A stretch of DNA of 64,000 nt from Sphingomonas sp. TZW2008 (GCF_002117915.1 NZ_BDJB01000015.1:62001-126000); one strand, 5' to 3'. Shown: positions 41,622 to 49,839, counted from the first letter of the stretch. Notes: generated from the letters alone by a model not told the origin. Made by a program: numbers and translations.

Positions 41622-42554
41622 ATGCTCGCTTCCCTCCCGCGCCATGCCAACCGAGACCCAGTCGTCGCTGCCTGGGGCATGGGGCTGGACAGCACCGCCA
41701 TGCTCATCGAGCTTGTCGCCCAGGGCGACGCGCCGGACGTGGTCCTAACAGCCGACACCGGTGCCGAACGCGACGAGACCTACGCCTTCCTTCCGGTCTT
41801 TCAGCGCTGGATGGATGACCACGGGCTCGAGCATCACGTCGTCCGATACGTGCCCAAGCGGTTCAAGCACTGGCCGCCATACGCCTCGATCCTCGAGAAC
41901 GTGCTGACCAACGCAACCCTCCCCTCGATCTCAATGGGCCGGGGGAGCTGCTCTCTCAAATGGAAGGTCGAGCCGCAGGATAGATGGGTCCGCAACTGGG
42001 AACCGGCGAAGGCAGCGTGGGCGGCTGGCCGCACGGTGACGAAGCTGATCGGCTATGATGCGGGCGCGGCCGACACTCGACGATCCCAGCACGCAGCGAC
42101 GATCGAGAACCCTCTATACACCTTCCGCTACCCCCTACGGGAATGGGGCTGGGATCGTGCCCGGTGCGTCGCCCGCATCCGCGAAGAGGGGTTGCCCGTT
42201 CCGATCAAGTCCGCGTGCTTCATTTGCGGAGCGTCGCGGCCGGAGGAGGTCATGACGCTTCCAGCCTGGTGCCTCCGCCTGATCGTACTGGTGGAAGCTC
42301 GCGCCAAGCCCCGCCTGCGCACCGTCGAGGGACTCTGGCGGAAGTCGACCCGAACACGTCCGGGCATGATGACCGACTTCATCAGGGCCAAGAACCTGCT
42401 CGATCCGCGCGAGATCGATGACATCATCGCTCACGCGCCGCAGAACCTCCTCGCCTTTCAGGAAGTCGCCGCGCTGATCCCCCTCGAGGAGCGGCCCCAC
42501 ATGAGCGAGTGGCTGGACCGCTTCAACGCCGGCGCCGGGCGGCTCGCGGCGTAG
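41622..42554 (+). CDS. PP-loop ATP pyrophosphatase (PAPS-reductase-like)
   Basis: 310 residues from the ATG at 41622 with GGAGGATAGCC upstream. The N-terminal PP-loop AWGMGLDSTAM (17-27) is the nucleotide-binding signature of the PAPS reductase/N-type ATPase superfamily, and VLTADTGAERDETY follows as expected. CFICG (about 203-207) could bind metal or a cluster. Relatives include sulfur- and nucleotide-modification enzymes such as DndC and QueC, but this one is not clearly either. A DNA- or nucleotide-modifying role is possible. Confidence 0.78.
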   Translation: MLASLPRHANRDPVVAAWGMGLDSTAMLIELVAQGDAPDVVLTADTGAERDETYAFLPVFQRWMDDHGLEHHVVRYVPKRFKHWPPYASILENVLTNATLPSISMGRGSCSLKWKVEPQDRWVRNWEPAKAAWAAGRTVTKLIGYDAGAADTRRSQHAATIENPLYTFRYPLREWGWDRARCVARIREEGLPVPIKSACFICGASRPEEVMTLPAWCLRLIVLVEARAKPRLRTVEGLWRKSTRTRPGMMTDFIRAKNLLDPREIDDIIAHAPQNLLAFQEVAALIPLEERPHMSEWLDRFNAGAGRLAA

Positions 42555-42621
42555 CCGCACACCGCAGGTCGCAAGATCGACGCCACCATGTTAGCTTCCG
42601 CAGCGCACCAGGGAGAACCCG

Positions 42622-42927
42622 ATGACCGTGCCGACCAGTGCCGACGTCCAAGCCGCGATCAGCCGACTTCTCGTTGTCGCGGGCAGCGACACCGGCCAGT
42701 CGCGCAGAGCCGCCGATTTCCTCCTCGCGTGGTGGAACGGCGCCGATCTCGGCCACTTCCCCATCGAGCATCTATGGAACGTCGATCGGGCGATCTCGGC
42801 CGACATGCTCACGATCCTCGCCTATCTCGCCGAGCAGCCGACGGCAGTTTACGCCAACGCCTTCGGTTTTGACGAAGCGATCCGCGCCCTCGTCGAGCAA
42901 TGGCGCGATCTTCCCCGCGCTGCCTGA
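42622..42927 (+). CDS. DUF7673-like small protein
   Basis: 101 residues with GGGAGAACCC upstream. The pattern AADFLLAWWNGADLGHFPIEHLWNVDRAISADM is typical of short plasmid proteins in this group (ribbon of helices around WWNG and LWNVD). Function unknown. Confidence 0.6.
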   Translation: MTVPTSADVQAAISRLLVVAGSDTGQSRRAADFLLAWWNGADLGHFPIEHLWNVDRAISADMLTILAYLAEQPTAVYANAFGFDEAIRALVEQWRDLPRAA

Positions 42928-42942
42928 CCAAAGGCCTCAGCC

Positions 42943-43548
42943 ATGACCATCCGTGCTCAGGGACATTTCCTCTCGACGATTGCTTTCGTCCTTCTCGCCA
43001 TGCGGTTCGCCGTGCCGGCGGTATACGGCGATGTGAGCGACGTAGGGCCGTGCACCACCCTCCTCATGAGCACGCCAGTCCTGATCCTGTCGGTTCTCGG
43101 GATCATCACCGGCGGTCTCGCGATGATCTTCGATCCTTTCGGCGCCCAGCCGCAAAAGATCCGGCAGACGCTGCCACCAGCTCGCGGCCAAGCGCCCGCC
43201 CTGAACTCGGAAGCACAGGTCGCCACCGCACAGATCGACAAGCTGGTCGCTCGCTTTCACGACCTACCCGAGGACGCCGTGCCGATGGATGTACGAATCG
43301 AGTGCGACGCCATCGTCGATAAGCACCTCCCGGGCCTGCGCTCCGCTCACCACGATGCACGAAGCACCGTTGCAGCCGGATCCGACGACGCCGAGGTGTT
43401 GGATCATGACTTCGCACAATCGCTGAACCGCCTCTCCGCCACGCTTATCCGGCTTCTGGATAACTGCGGCGAGAACGCCCGCGGTCGTTTCGAGGTCGAG
43501 CAGCGCTTCATCGAGATGCGTCATCCGGATGAAGGACTATCGGTCTAA
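42943..43548 (+). CDS. Membrane-anchored hypothetical protein, 201 aa
   Basis: Two hydrophobic helices at about 8-30 and 45-63, then a soluble C-terminal part (65-201) that is helical and acidic. No family recognised. A strong terminator lies 25 bases after it, so it ends this long plus-strand block. Confidence 0.68.
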   Translation: MTIRAQGHFLSTIAFVLLAMRFAVPAVYGDVSDVGPCTTLLMSTPVLILSVLGIITGGLAMIFDPFGAQPQKIRQTLPPARGQAPALNSEAQVATAQIDKLVARFHDLPEDAVPMDVRIECDAIVDKHLPGLRSAHHDARSTVAAGSDDAEVLDHDFAQSLNRLSATLIRLLDNCGENARGRFEVEQRFIEMRHPDEGLSV

Positions 43549-43572
43549 GCGCCCTTGAAGCACCACGACGAA

Positions 43573-43609
43573 GGGGCCGCGCCGGCAAAGCCGACGCGGC
43601 CCCTTTTTT
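43573..43609 (+). terminator. Strong terminator closing the plus-strand block
   Basis: GGGGCCGCG (43573-43581) and CGCGGCCCC (43595-43603) form a nine-pair stem, followed by TTTTTT. Confidence 0.88.
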
Positions 43610-43643
43610 GCCCTCCGCTGCTCGGAGGCAGCCAGAGCGACGC

Positions 43644-44093
43644 TCAGCTTCGGCGCAGCAAGTCGCTCACGCTGTTCTCCGCGATCACGGCCGTCGGGAT
43701 GAGCGGCATGGGCGCACCCGCTTCCTGGATCGCCGGGAACATGCGAGCCCGCGCCCGCGCGAGCTGAACGAGCCACGCGAGGTCAGCCATGGCCTCATAA
43801 ACATCAAGCTCTGAGACGATGTAAAAGAGACGGCGCTGATAATCGTCACCCTCGCCAGCGAGGATCTCGGCGAGCATCGCCTTGCCCTCGCCATCCTCGA
43901 TGCCGCCGCGCCGGTCTGCCGCTACGCGCTCGACCGCCTCAAACACCTGCATGGTGCTGTAGTAGGCGTCGTCCAAGCCTTGGCCCATGGCCGCCAGCGC
44001 GAGCATCTTTCGACTGCGCGACGCTGCGGGATCCCGCACCGCATCCTCAAGAGGCAGGTTGAAGTCGTAGGACTTCAGCAATTCCTTCTGCAT
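43644..44093 (-). CDS. Hypothetical protein, 149 aa
   Basis: Starts MQKELLKSYDFNLPLEDAV. Almost entirely helical and acidic, no membrane segment. No family recognised. It converges on the terminator at 43573 from the other side. Ribosome binding site weak (GAAAG). Confidence 0.62.
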   Translation of the reverse strand: MQKELLKSYDFNLPLEDAVRDPAASRSRKMLALAAMGQGLDDAYYSTMQVFEAVERVAADRRGGIEDGEGKAMLAEILAGEGDDYQRRLFYIVSELDVYEAMADLAWLVQLARARARMFPAIQEAGAPMPLIPTAVIAENSVSDLLRRS

Positions 44094-44199
44094 GGCTTGG
44101 TTCTTTCAGGTTGCAATCCTGCGCGCTCTTAGAACACAACGGGAACGCACAAGACAAGCCCCTTTCTTCATGGCGCGGGGACGTTCGGTCGCGCGAGGG

Positions 44200-44926
44200 T
44201 CAGGCGAGGGTGATGTACCATAGGCCGAAGGCGTTGTTGGCCGCGTGTACCGCAAGGCCCGACCAGATCGATCCGGTCCGCGCCCGGCAGAAGCCGGTTG
44301 CGATACCGAGGCAGATGCTCGCCACCCAGTTCGCGATCTCTGCGTGAAGCAACATGAAGGCCAGCGTCGCGATCGCGATTGAGCCCGCGCTGCCGATCCG
44401 GCGCGCCAGCGCGCCCTGAAGATAGCCCCGATACAGCAGCTCCTCGATGGCGGGGCCGACCACGACCGTCGCCGCGACGAGCGCGGCGCCGGCGATCGGT
44501 CCGCCTCCGAGCAGGGCGTGTCCCACTCAGGGTCGAGGCTCTTCCCGCCTGCCACACGGTCGCGCCTTGCAGCGCGAGGATCAACAACGGCACTTGCGAG
44601 ATGACGGCCGCGATCGCGACCGTCGTTGTCGCGCGATGGTCGCCCTGCGGGCGCACCATCCCCACGGCCCGCCGACGATCAGGCCGGCGCAGATCCCACC
44701 ACATCAGGAGCGTCATGATGACGGCCGCCGCGACAATCGTCGCGGCGATCAGGGCGGGTGACATGGGACTGACCCCCAGGGCGGGCCCTACGATGTAGTG
44801 GATCACCGTCAGAAGCACCTGGTGCAGGATCAACAGCCCGACGACCAGCGGCAGCTCGCGCCGGCCCGGACGCGGTGCCCAGGCCGCTCGCCTCTTCGCT
44901 CTCGCGCGTTTCGCCAGCGTGGCCAT
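44200..44926 (-). pseudogene. CPBP-family intramembrane protease, split by a frameshift
   Basis: The N-terminal half is read from the ATG at 44926 and the C-terminal half from another frame up to 44200. Together they give a membrane protein with the CPBP motifs EELLYRGYLQ, HAEIANW and HAANNAF, the catalytic core of the family. The frames join at about 44526: in the minus-strand reading CTGAGTGGGACAC, removing one G of the GGG makes the two frames continuous. So either the gene is inactive or the base is a sequencing error. CPBP proteases cleave membrane proteins and some make bacteriocin immunity. Confidence 0.72.
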
Positions 44927-44963
44927 CAACGTTCGGCCCGGCCGATAATGCCCCCACGCACCG

Positions 44964-46562
44964 TCACGCCACCTTCCTGTCGTCGCCGCTCAGGTCTGGA
45001 GCCTCGATCGGGAGCCCCGCGCTCAGCAGCGCGATCACCTCCTCGATCCTATCCGCCGCCACGAGCCAGTTGCGGAACAGCGGTTTCCATTCGCCGCGCC
45101 CCTTGGCCGACCCGCGCACGAGCGCGATCAGCTCCTCGCCGCCGTCGTGCCTCAGCGCGTAGCGACCATCGGTCACACGCTTGATCGTCACCACCCCGAA
45201 GGCGGTGCTGACTTCCGACGGCACCTCTGGTCCCGCGGCCTCGACCTTCGGTCGTTGGCCGATCGGTGCCGGGCCGGGCAGGATCACCTCTTCCTCGCTG
45301 CTGACCTGAGGTCCCGTCTCAGCGCTGGAGGTTCTCGCCTCGCCCGTTCCTTTCAGCCCGGCCATGACGGCCGGGAGGGCATCAACCGGTAGGAGCCAGT
45401 TGCGAAAGCGGCTTTGCCATTCGCCGATCGGTGCCGCGACAGCGCGTACATAGTCGGCAAGCGCGTCGTTCTTCGCGTGCCGCAGCGCCAACCGACCGTC
45501 GCCGACTTGCTTGACCGTGACGACGCCGTGGGGCGTCTGGATCTCAGCACCGCCTGCGGCCAGTCTCTCGCCGAAGTCCTCCCTCACCACGCGGTCATCT
45601 GTCGTCACCGCTCGCTCCTCGCGCTCGCCGCTGATGGCGACCGCCGGAGGTGCGGTCGGCGCCGTTGGCGCCGGCGTCTCTGGCGATGATGGCGGCGCTG
45701 CTGGCGCCGGCACTTCTGTTGGTTCGGGTGCGATGGACACCGCTTGCAGCGGTGGCACCGGTTCGATCGGCGCGGCCACGGCCGCGAGAGGCAGGGCAGG
45801 CTGCGCCGAGCGCGCCTGCGGCGCGCCCACGGCGCTCGCGACGGACGCTGGCGAGATCCCGAAACGCGCGTGCCAGTCCCGATCCGACGGCACATGATCC
45901 TCGATCAGTGCCTCAGCGACTGTGACCAGGTCCTGTACGGAAAGACGTGTCGCAATCCGCCAGAGAACGGCGAGCCCGGAGCCGTGGTCACGCTGCTCCT
46001 GCCACCATTTGCGAACATTGTCCGCTTTGATGAACGTGATGTCGTCGTCACCGCGCCGACGTGGAACCGGGCGATCGGGCGGCACCACGATGACCGGTTC
46101 GACCTTGTCGATGACGGTGAGGCCGTTCACGCGAAACCAGCGCTGCAGGTCGAGAACGTGCCGCCTCGCCTGTTCGGGCGGAGACGGAATGTCGAACCGA
46201 ACGCCCTTTCCCGCGCCGTAGTAGGCGCTCCACTCGCCGCGATCATTGCAGAACAGCCGACCGCCGTAGTTTTTCGTCTCGAGCACATAGGCGGTGCGGA
46301 AGCGGGTCAGGAGCAGATGATCGATCTGGACCGCGCGCCCGTCCATCTCCAGCCTGAGATCGTGAATGACAACGGTCTGATCGGAGTCATGGAAGAAGGC
46401 GTCGAGGTAGTGCGCCGCGTCCCGTTCGCCGGCGATGCCACGACGCACGTTCCAGATCTCGCGCTCGACCGCAGCGCGTTGGGTCCGGCTGAGCTTGAGC
46501 TCCAACAGCCCCTCCAGCTCCAACAGGTCGATTGATCGATCGTCAGCATCCTTGAGCAGCAT
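44964..46562 (-). CDS. NERD-domain protein with a duplicated C-terminal module
   Basis: 532 residues from the ATG at 46562, where AAGGGGG precedes the start; the earlier ATG at 46583 has no such site. The N-terminal 180 residues are a NERD (nuclease-related) domain: GIAGERDAAHYLD, VVIHDLRLEMDG, QIDHLLLTRFRTAYVLETKNYGG. NERD domains are a restriction-endonuclease-like fold. An Ala/Pro-rich linker follows. Two copies of a module come next, TPHGVVTVKQVGDGRLALRH ... FRNWLLP and TAFGVVTIKRVTDGRYALRH ... FRNWLVA. The role of the repeated module is unknown. Confidence 0.8.
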   Translation of the reverse strand: MLLKDADDRSIDLLELEGLLELKLSRTQRAAVEREIWNVRRGIAGERDAAHYLDAFFHDSDQTVVIHDLRLEMDGRAVQIDHLLLTRFRTAYVLETKNYGGRLFCNDRGEWSAYYGAGKGVRFDIPSPPEQARRHVLDLQRWFRVNGLTVIDKVEPVIVVPPDRPVPRRRGDDDITFIKADNVRKWWQEQRDHGSGLAVLWRIATRLSVQDLVTVAEALIEDHVPSDRDWHARFGISPASVASAVGAPQARSAQPALPLAAVAAPIEPVPPLQAVSIAPEPTEVPAPAAPPSSPETPAPTAPTAPPAVAISGEREERAVTTDDRVVREDFGERLAAGGAEIQTPHGVVTVKQVGDGRLALRHAKNDALADYVRAVAAPIGEWQSRFRNWLLPVDALPAVMAGLKGTGEARTSSAETGPQVSSEEEVILPGPAPIGQRPKVEAAGPEVPSEVSTAFGVVTIKRVTDGRYALRHDGGEELIALVRGSAKGRGEWKPLFRNWLVAADRIEEVIALLSAGLPIEAPDLSGDDRKVA

Positions 46563-46949
46563 CGAAGCCCCCTTGGCCGGCATAGTATCTTATATCGGCC
46601 GCCTGAAAAGATGGCGCCGTTGGCCAAGATGAGAAGAAGGAAGGGGCTGGGGATTGCCGGCTGCGCCGGCACCGGGACGCCCCATCTCCGCGCGCCTGCG
46701 GCGCGCTCCGACCGAGCCCGCAAGCGGTCTCGGCCCTTCGGGTGTAGGCCGCCCTATCCGGGGATGCGCGGCGCGGGCAGTCTATCCCCTCGCACGTCAT
46801 GCCGAGCCGACAGGGCACCGCAGCGATGTTGAATCGCGCGCAAGCGCGCGATGTGCTGCTTGTGAGCCCACGATCTCATCGCCCCCTTCGCCGCCTCTCA
46901 GTGTCCCTGCGTTGCAGACCTGCCCGCCGGGGCCGGTGCCTCGAACAGT

Positions 46950-46971
46950 ATTGGCCGCTGGCGCGGCCAAT
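46950..46971. terminator. Hairpin ATTGGCCGC/GCGGCCAAT, copy 1, terminator-like
   Basis: Nine-pair stem with a four-base loop (TGGC), followed by TGCTTTTGTTTG. Same stem as the copy at 47172. Confidence 0.5.
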
Positions 46972-46996
46972 GCTTTTGTTTGTTCTCGGAGGCACC

Positions 46997-47073
46997 TCAA
47001 CAGAAATACCGGGCCTGACGGCCCTACGGTTTCCACCCCGCAAGCGGGGCGGAGCCTCCGTCATTTCTGTTGA
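46997..47073. other. Branched inverted-repeat structure, possible structured RNA
   Basis: TCAACAGAAAT (46997-47007) pairs perfectly with ATTTCTGTTGA (47063-47073). Inside are GGGCC-TGAC-GGCCC (47011-47024), CCCCG-CAAG-CGGGG (47036-47049) and CGGAG-C-CTCCG (47050-47060). The outer and inner stems can form together as a multi-branched structure. No gene explains it. Confidence 0.5.
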
Positions 47074-47171
47074 CCCCGACGAACATGCCCGCGCCTTGCG
47101 ACCCTGCGAGGACGGCTCCGGGTGCGATGAAATCGAGGGCACGCTGCGCTCCCCGCAGCGGTAAGCAAAGA

Positions 47172-47193
47172 ATTGGCCGCCGGGGCGGCCAAT
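47172..47193. terminator. Hairpin ATTGGCCGC/GCGGCCAAT, copy 2, terminator-like
   Basis: Same nine-pair stem with a CGGG loop, followed by TGCTCCTTTGTTGG. About 220 bases after copy 1. Confidence 0.5.
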
Positions 47194-47387
47194 GCTCCTT
47201 TGTTGGTCTATTTACGGTCCCTAGTCGGGACCTTTTTTCTTTGCTCGGACTCACCAGGTACGATGAATATCCGTCAAGAAAACAATCAGTTATGACAAGT
47301 AGAGGGGAGAGAGTATAAGTAAAGGCGTCGGCAGGGGAGAGGCCCCGGAGCCCGGCAGGGGGGAGAGGCCCCCAAGGAGTTAAGGCA

Positions 47388-47852
47388 ATGAACATCGGTC
47401 AGTTCAAGAACGTCGACGGTCGTTTCCTCGGTTCGGTCGCCACCGCCACCCTTCACCTTCCGCGCCTTGGCCTTCGTCCGGTCGAGAGCGACAACCCCCG
47501 CGCTCCCGCCTTCGAGATCGTGACCCTCAACCCGGGCCGCGTGTGGGTGCAGATCGGCGCGCTTTGGGAGGCTTCCACCGGCGAGGGCGAGGTTTTCTAT
47601 CAGGGCAAGCTGGACGATCCGAGCATGGCCGACCCGCTGCCCATCGCCCTCTTTGGCAACAGCGAGGAAGGCTATCGCGTGGCGTGGACCCGCAACACCC
47701 GCCGCAACCGCGACAACTTCGACAACGGCGGACAGCGCCGCAGCCAGCGCCGCACCGATGACGGTTTCGGCGAGGGCAACGCGACCGAGAGCGGCCAACT
47801 GGTCGACGCGGGCGCGGGCATCGACGACGAAATCCCCGGTTTCGACCGGTAA
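47388..47852 (+). CDS. DUF736 family protein
   Basis: 154 residues with AAGGAG upstream. The N-terminal half is the DUF736 fold (FKNVDGRFLGSVATATLHLP and VWVQIGALWEAS), the C-terminal half is disordered and charged (NRDNFDNGGQRRSQRRTDDG). DUF736 proteins are very common on alphaproteobacterial plasmids next to transfer genes; function unknown. Followed by the DUF2493 gene. Confidence 0.85.
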   Translation: MNIGQFKNVDGRFLGSVATATLHLPRLGLRPVESDNPRAPAFEIVTLNPGRVWVQIGALWEASTGEGEVFYQGKLDDPSMADPLPIALFGNSEEGYRVAWTRNTRRNRDNFDNGGQRRSQRRTDDGFGEGNATESGQLVDAGAGIDDEIPGFDR

Positions 47853-47930
47853 CACCAGCAGGACGGGCGGGGAGAGCGCTGGAACGCTCCCCCGACCCTA
47901 AGCCGCCACCACATGCCAAGGATTGCAACC

Positions 47931-48932
47931 ATGACCAAGGAAACGACCTCCCGCCGCCTTACCAGCTTTGCCGACCTTGGCGAAGCCTACCGCGAAGCAA
48001 CCGCCACCCCCGAGTTTCAAGCCGCGTTCGGAGACGTCGGCGCGCTTTCCATCGTGGAGGGCAGCAGCGAGCGCCAAGAACTCGACATGCCCGAGCCGAT
48101 GCAGGCACAGCACGATTGCGCCGCGATCATCGCAACCGTTTTCGACCTGTTCCGCGATACCCGGCTTGAGACGAGCGCGCAGGCGATCGCATGGGGCATC
48201 GTCAACAGCTTCCACCACGAGGCGCAGAAGCTGGAAAGGCAGGAAGACGACCTAGCCCGCGAGCTTGGCGATATGGCCCGCCGCCCGGATATGTCCGAGG
48301 TTTTCAATTCCGAACTTGAGGAATTGCAGACCCGGACCCAGACCGTTGCCGAGCAGCGCGCCGCCATCGAGTGCATGAGGGACTATGCCGCCGAGTGCTA
48401 CCGCGCGGAAACGGGCCGCCCGTGGAGCGCCGCGCGCGGCACCAAGGTTTCCAGCGCCACCACCGCAAGCCAGATCGCGGCCGCCGACTTCCTGAAGGCG
48501 CGCGCCACCGCCCACCGCGAGCAGCGCAACCCCACCGGGCCGCTTGTCGTCTTTTCAGGCGGCCCCGTCTGGCACGACTTCCAGCAGCTTTGGGACCGGC
48601 TCGACCAGATCAAGGAGCGCGTGCCCCACATGGTGCTTTGCACCACCGCCCAGCGCAAAGGCTGCGACGCTATCGCCGCCGCATGGGCCGCGAGCCGTGG
48701 CGTTCAGGTTGTCGCGTTCACCCCGGAAACGGGCCGTTATGGCAACCGCGCCGGTTTCATCCGCAACGAGAAGCTGGCCGGGCTGCGCCCCGTCGAGGCT
48801 ATCGTTTGCCAAGGTTCGGGCATCCAATCGAACCTGCTCGACGTGCTGAAAAAGGCGAACGTGCCGACCCACGCCTTCCGCATCGACGGACAGGCCCCGT
48901 TGCAGGAGGGCAAGCGCCAGAATTGGGGTTGA
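47931..48932 (+). CDS. DUF2493 (SLOG-like) protein
   Basis: 333 residues from the ATG at 47931. The N-terminal half is helical. The C-terminal part (about 200-330) is the DUF2493/SLOG fold, with PLVVFSGGPVWHDFQQLWDR, the nucleotide-binding glycine patch and VEAIVCQGSGIQSN. SLOG-type proteins bind or make nucleotide-like ligands. DUF736 and DUF2493 occur together on many such plasmids, probably one operon here. Confidence 0.85.
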   Translation: MTKETTSRRLTSFADLGEAYREATATPEFQAAFGDVGALSIVEGSSERQELDMPEPMQAQHDCAAIIATVFDLFRDTRLETSAQAIAWGIVNSFHHEAQKLERQEDDLARELGDMARRPDMSEVFNSELEELQTRTQTVAEQRAAIECMRDYAAECYRAETGRPWSAARGTKVSSATTASQIAAADFLKARATAHREQRNPTGPLVVFSGGPVWHDFQQLWDRLDQIKERVPHMVLCTTAQRKGCDAIAAAWAASRGVQVVAFTPETGRYGNRAGFIRNEKLAGLRPVEAIVCQGSGIQSNLLDVLKKANVPTHAFRIDGQAPLQEGKRQNWG

Positions 48933-49077
48933 TGACAGCGCGGCGGGGGAAACCCCGCCACGCGACAGGCGAGAGGCTGGCACCCGTCAGCCGCTGCTAA
49001 GATCGGTTATCCTTGGCAGGATGGACTGGCCAGCGACGGGGCAACCCCCCGGCGCTGGCCCTTTGTCGTGCCGGCGG

Positions 49078-49106
49078 GTGGGGGGAACCCTACCGGTTCC
49101 CCCCAC
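49078..49106. repeat. 12-bp perfect inverted repeat
   Basis: GTGGGGGGAACC (49078-49089) and GGTTCCCCCCAC (49095-49106), loop CTACC. Directly followed by the 23-bp inverted repeat. Confidence 0.75.
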
Positions 49107-49110
49107 GCCA

Positions 49111-49171
49111 GGCGATCGGCGCGGCGCGGCGCCCGTCCCTGCGGGCCAGGCGCCGCGCCGCGCCGATCGCC
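49111..49171. repeat. 23-bp perfect inverted repeat
   Basis: Left arm 49111-49133, right arm 49149-49171, loop of 15 bases. The arm begins GGCGATCGGC and is otherwise only G/C. A stem this long is rare outside special functions (protein binding, recombination, transcription stop). Confidence 0.75.
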
Positions 49172-49346
49172 TTCCCCCCTCCGGTGTGGACCTGCCGGGC
49201 CGTTGCTTCCGCGGTTCGCCCGCCCTTCGGACTGTCCCGCCAAGAGACTTGATCCAGTGTGCCTCTGTCTTTTGACTAGCTCTGCCGAGCGCTACGCCCA
49301 CTTTGTCATATCATTAACGCAAATGCGCGGGAGACCAGGACGATCC

Positions 49347-49422
49347 AGAGGGAAGAGGGAGGAGAGAGTGCGAGCGCCATCGGTCCAATATCGGATGACA
49401 GGCCTGCTCGGGAGATTGCTCC
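49347..49422 (+). promoter_or_regulatory. Purine tract before the DUF3768-like gene (leader family)
   Basis: AGAGGGAAGAGGGAGGAGAG from 49347, no clear hairpin, CGGGAGATTGC before the ATG at 49423. Confidence 0.42.
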
Positions 49423-49833
49423 ATGCTCGCCGCACTTCTCAACCGCCGACGGCACCAATCCGACGTTCGTCGCACCGCCCGGATCGCGCAGCTCAATGAC
49501 CAGTTCCGCGAGCGGCCGTACTCAACGCCGAACTCGCGCATTATCTTCTCCCCGGGCGTTATGGCGCTCACAAAAGCGGACGGTGGACAAGGACAGTTGT
49601 CGGCGGCACTATTTGCTAAGTCGCAGTTGCTTTTACTCATACGTGATCTTCTGCCCGATAATGTTTGCTTAACCATGCCTGAAAGAAACGCCGGAAAAGT
49701 CGTGTATCTTGGTGAAGAAGTCGTTTTCTTTATCGCTTATCTGGCGCAAGACTTGTACAGTGCTGCAAGCGATCCTTCCGATCCTAACACCACCATCCGG
49801 ATCATGACGCTGCGACTAGTTTCTGAGGAGTGA
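49423..49833 (+). CDS. DUF3768-like protein
   Basis: 136 residues. The N-terminus ARIAQLNDQFRE and the C-terminus SDPSDPNTTIRIMTLRLVSEE fit the DUF3768 frame. The central GEHDFG motif usual for that family is missing. From about 49580 the DNA is clearly less GC-rich than its neighbours (runs such as CTTTTACTCATACG), which suggests different ancestry. Confidence 0.58.
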   Translation: MLAALLNRRRHQSDVRRTARIAQLNDQFRERPYSTPNSRIIFSPGVMALTKADGGQGQLSAALFAKSQLLLLIRDLLPDNVCLTMPERNAGKVVYLGEEVVFFIAYLAQDLYSAASDPSDPNTTIRIMTLRLVSEE

Positions 49834-49839
49834 CCGGAC

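Larger units (their letters stand above)
46563..47387. other. Non-coding, structure-rich region upstream of DUF736
   Basis: About 825 bases without a convincing gene. From left: a possible promoter for the NERD gene (TATAAGAT on the minus strand near 46590), GC-rich palindromic stretches, two copies of the hairpin ATTGGCCGC-loop-GCGGCCAAT, a multi-branched inverted repeat (46997-47073), and a purine-rich stretch at 47300-47380. Several pieces look like transcription stops or structured RNA. Confidence 0.6.
48933..49422. other. Non-coding region with long perfect hairpins
   Basis: About 490 bases without a gene. Contains GGCCAGCG/CGCTGGCC at about 49029-49061 followed by CTTTG (possible terminator), the two long inverted repeats at 49078-49106 and 49111-49171, and the purine tract of the next leader. 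Confidence 0.6.

Noticed and set aside
46654..47073. Plus-strand open frame of 139 codons in the structured gap
   Set aside because: No ribosome binding site and it crosses two hairpins; amino-acid pattern (Pro/Arg/Ala) is as expected for non-coding GC-rich DNA.
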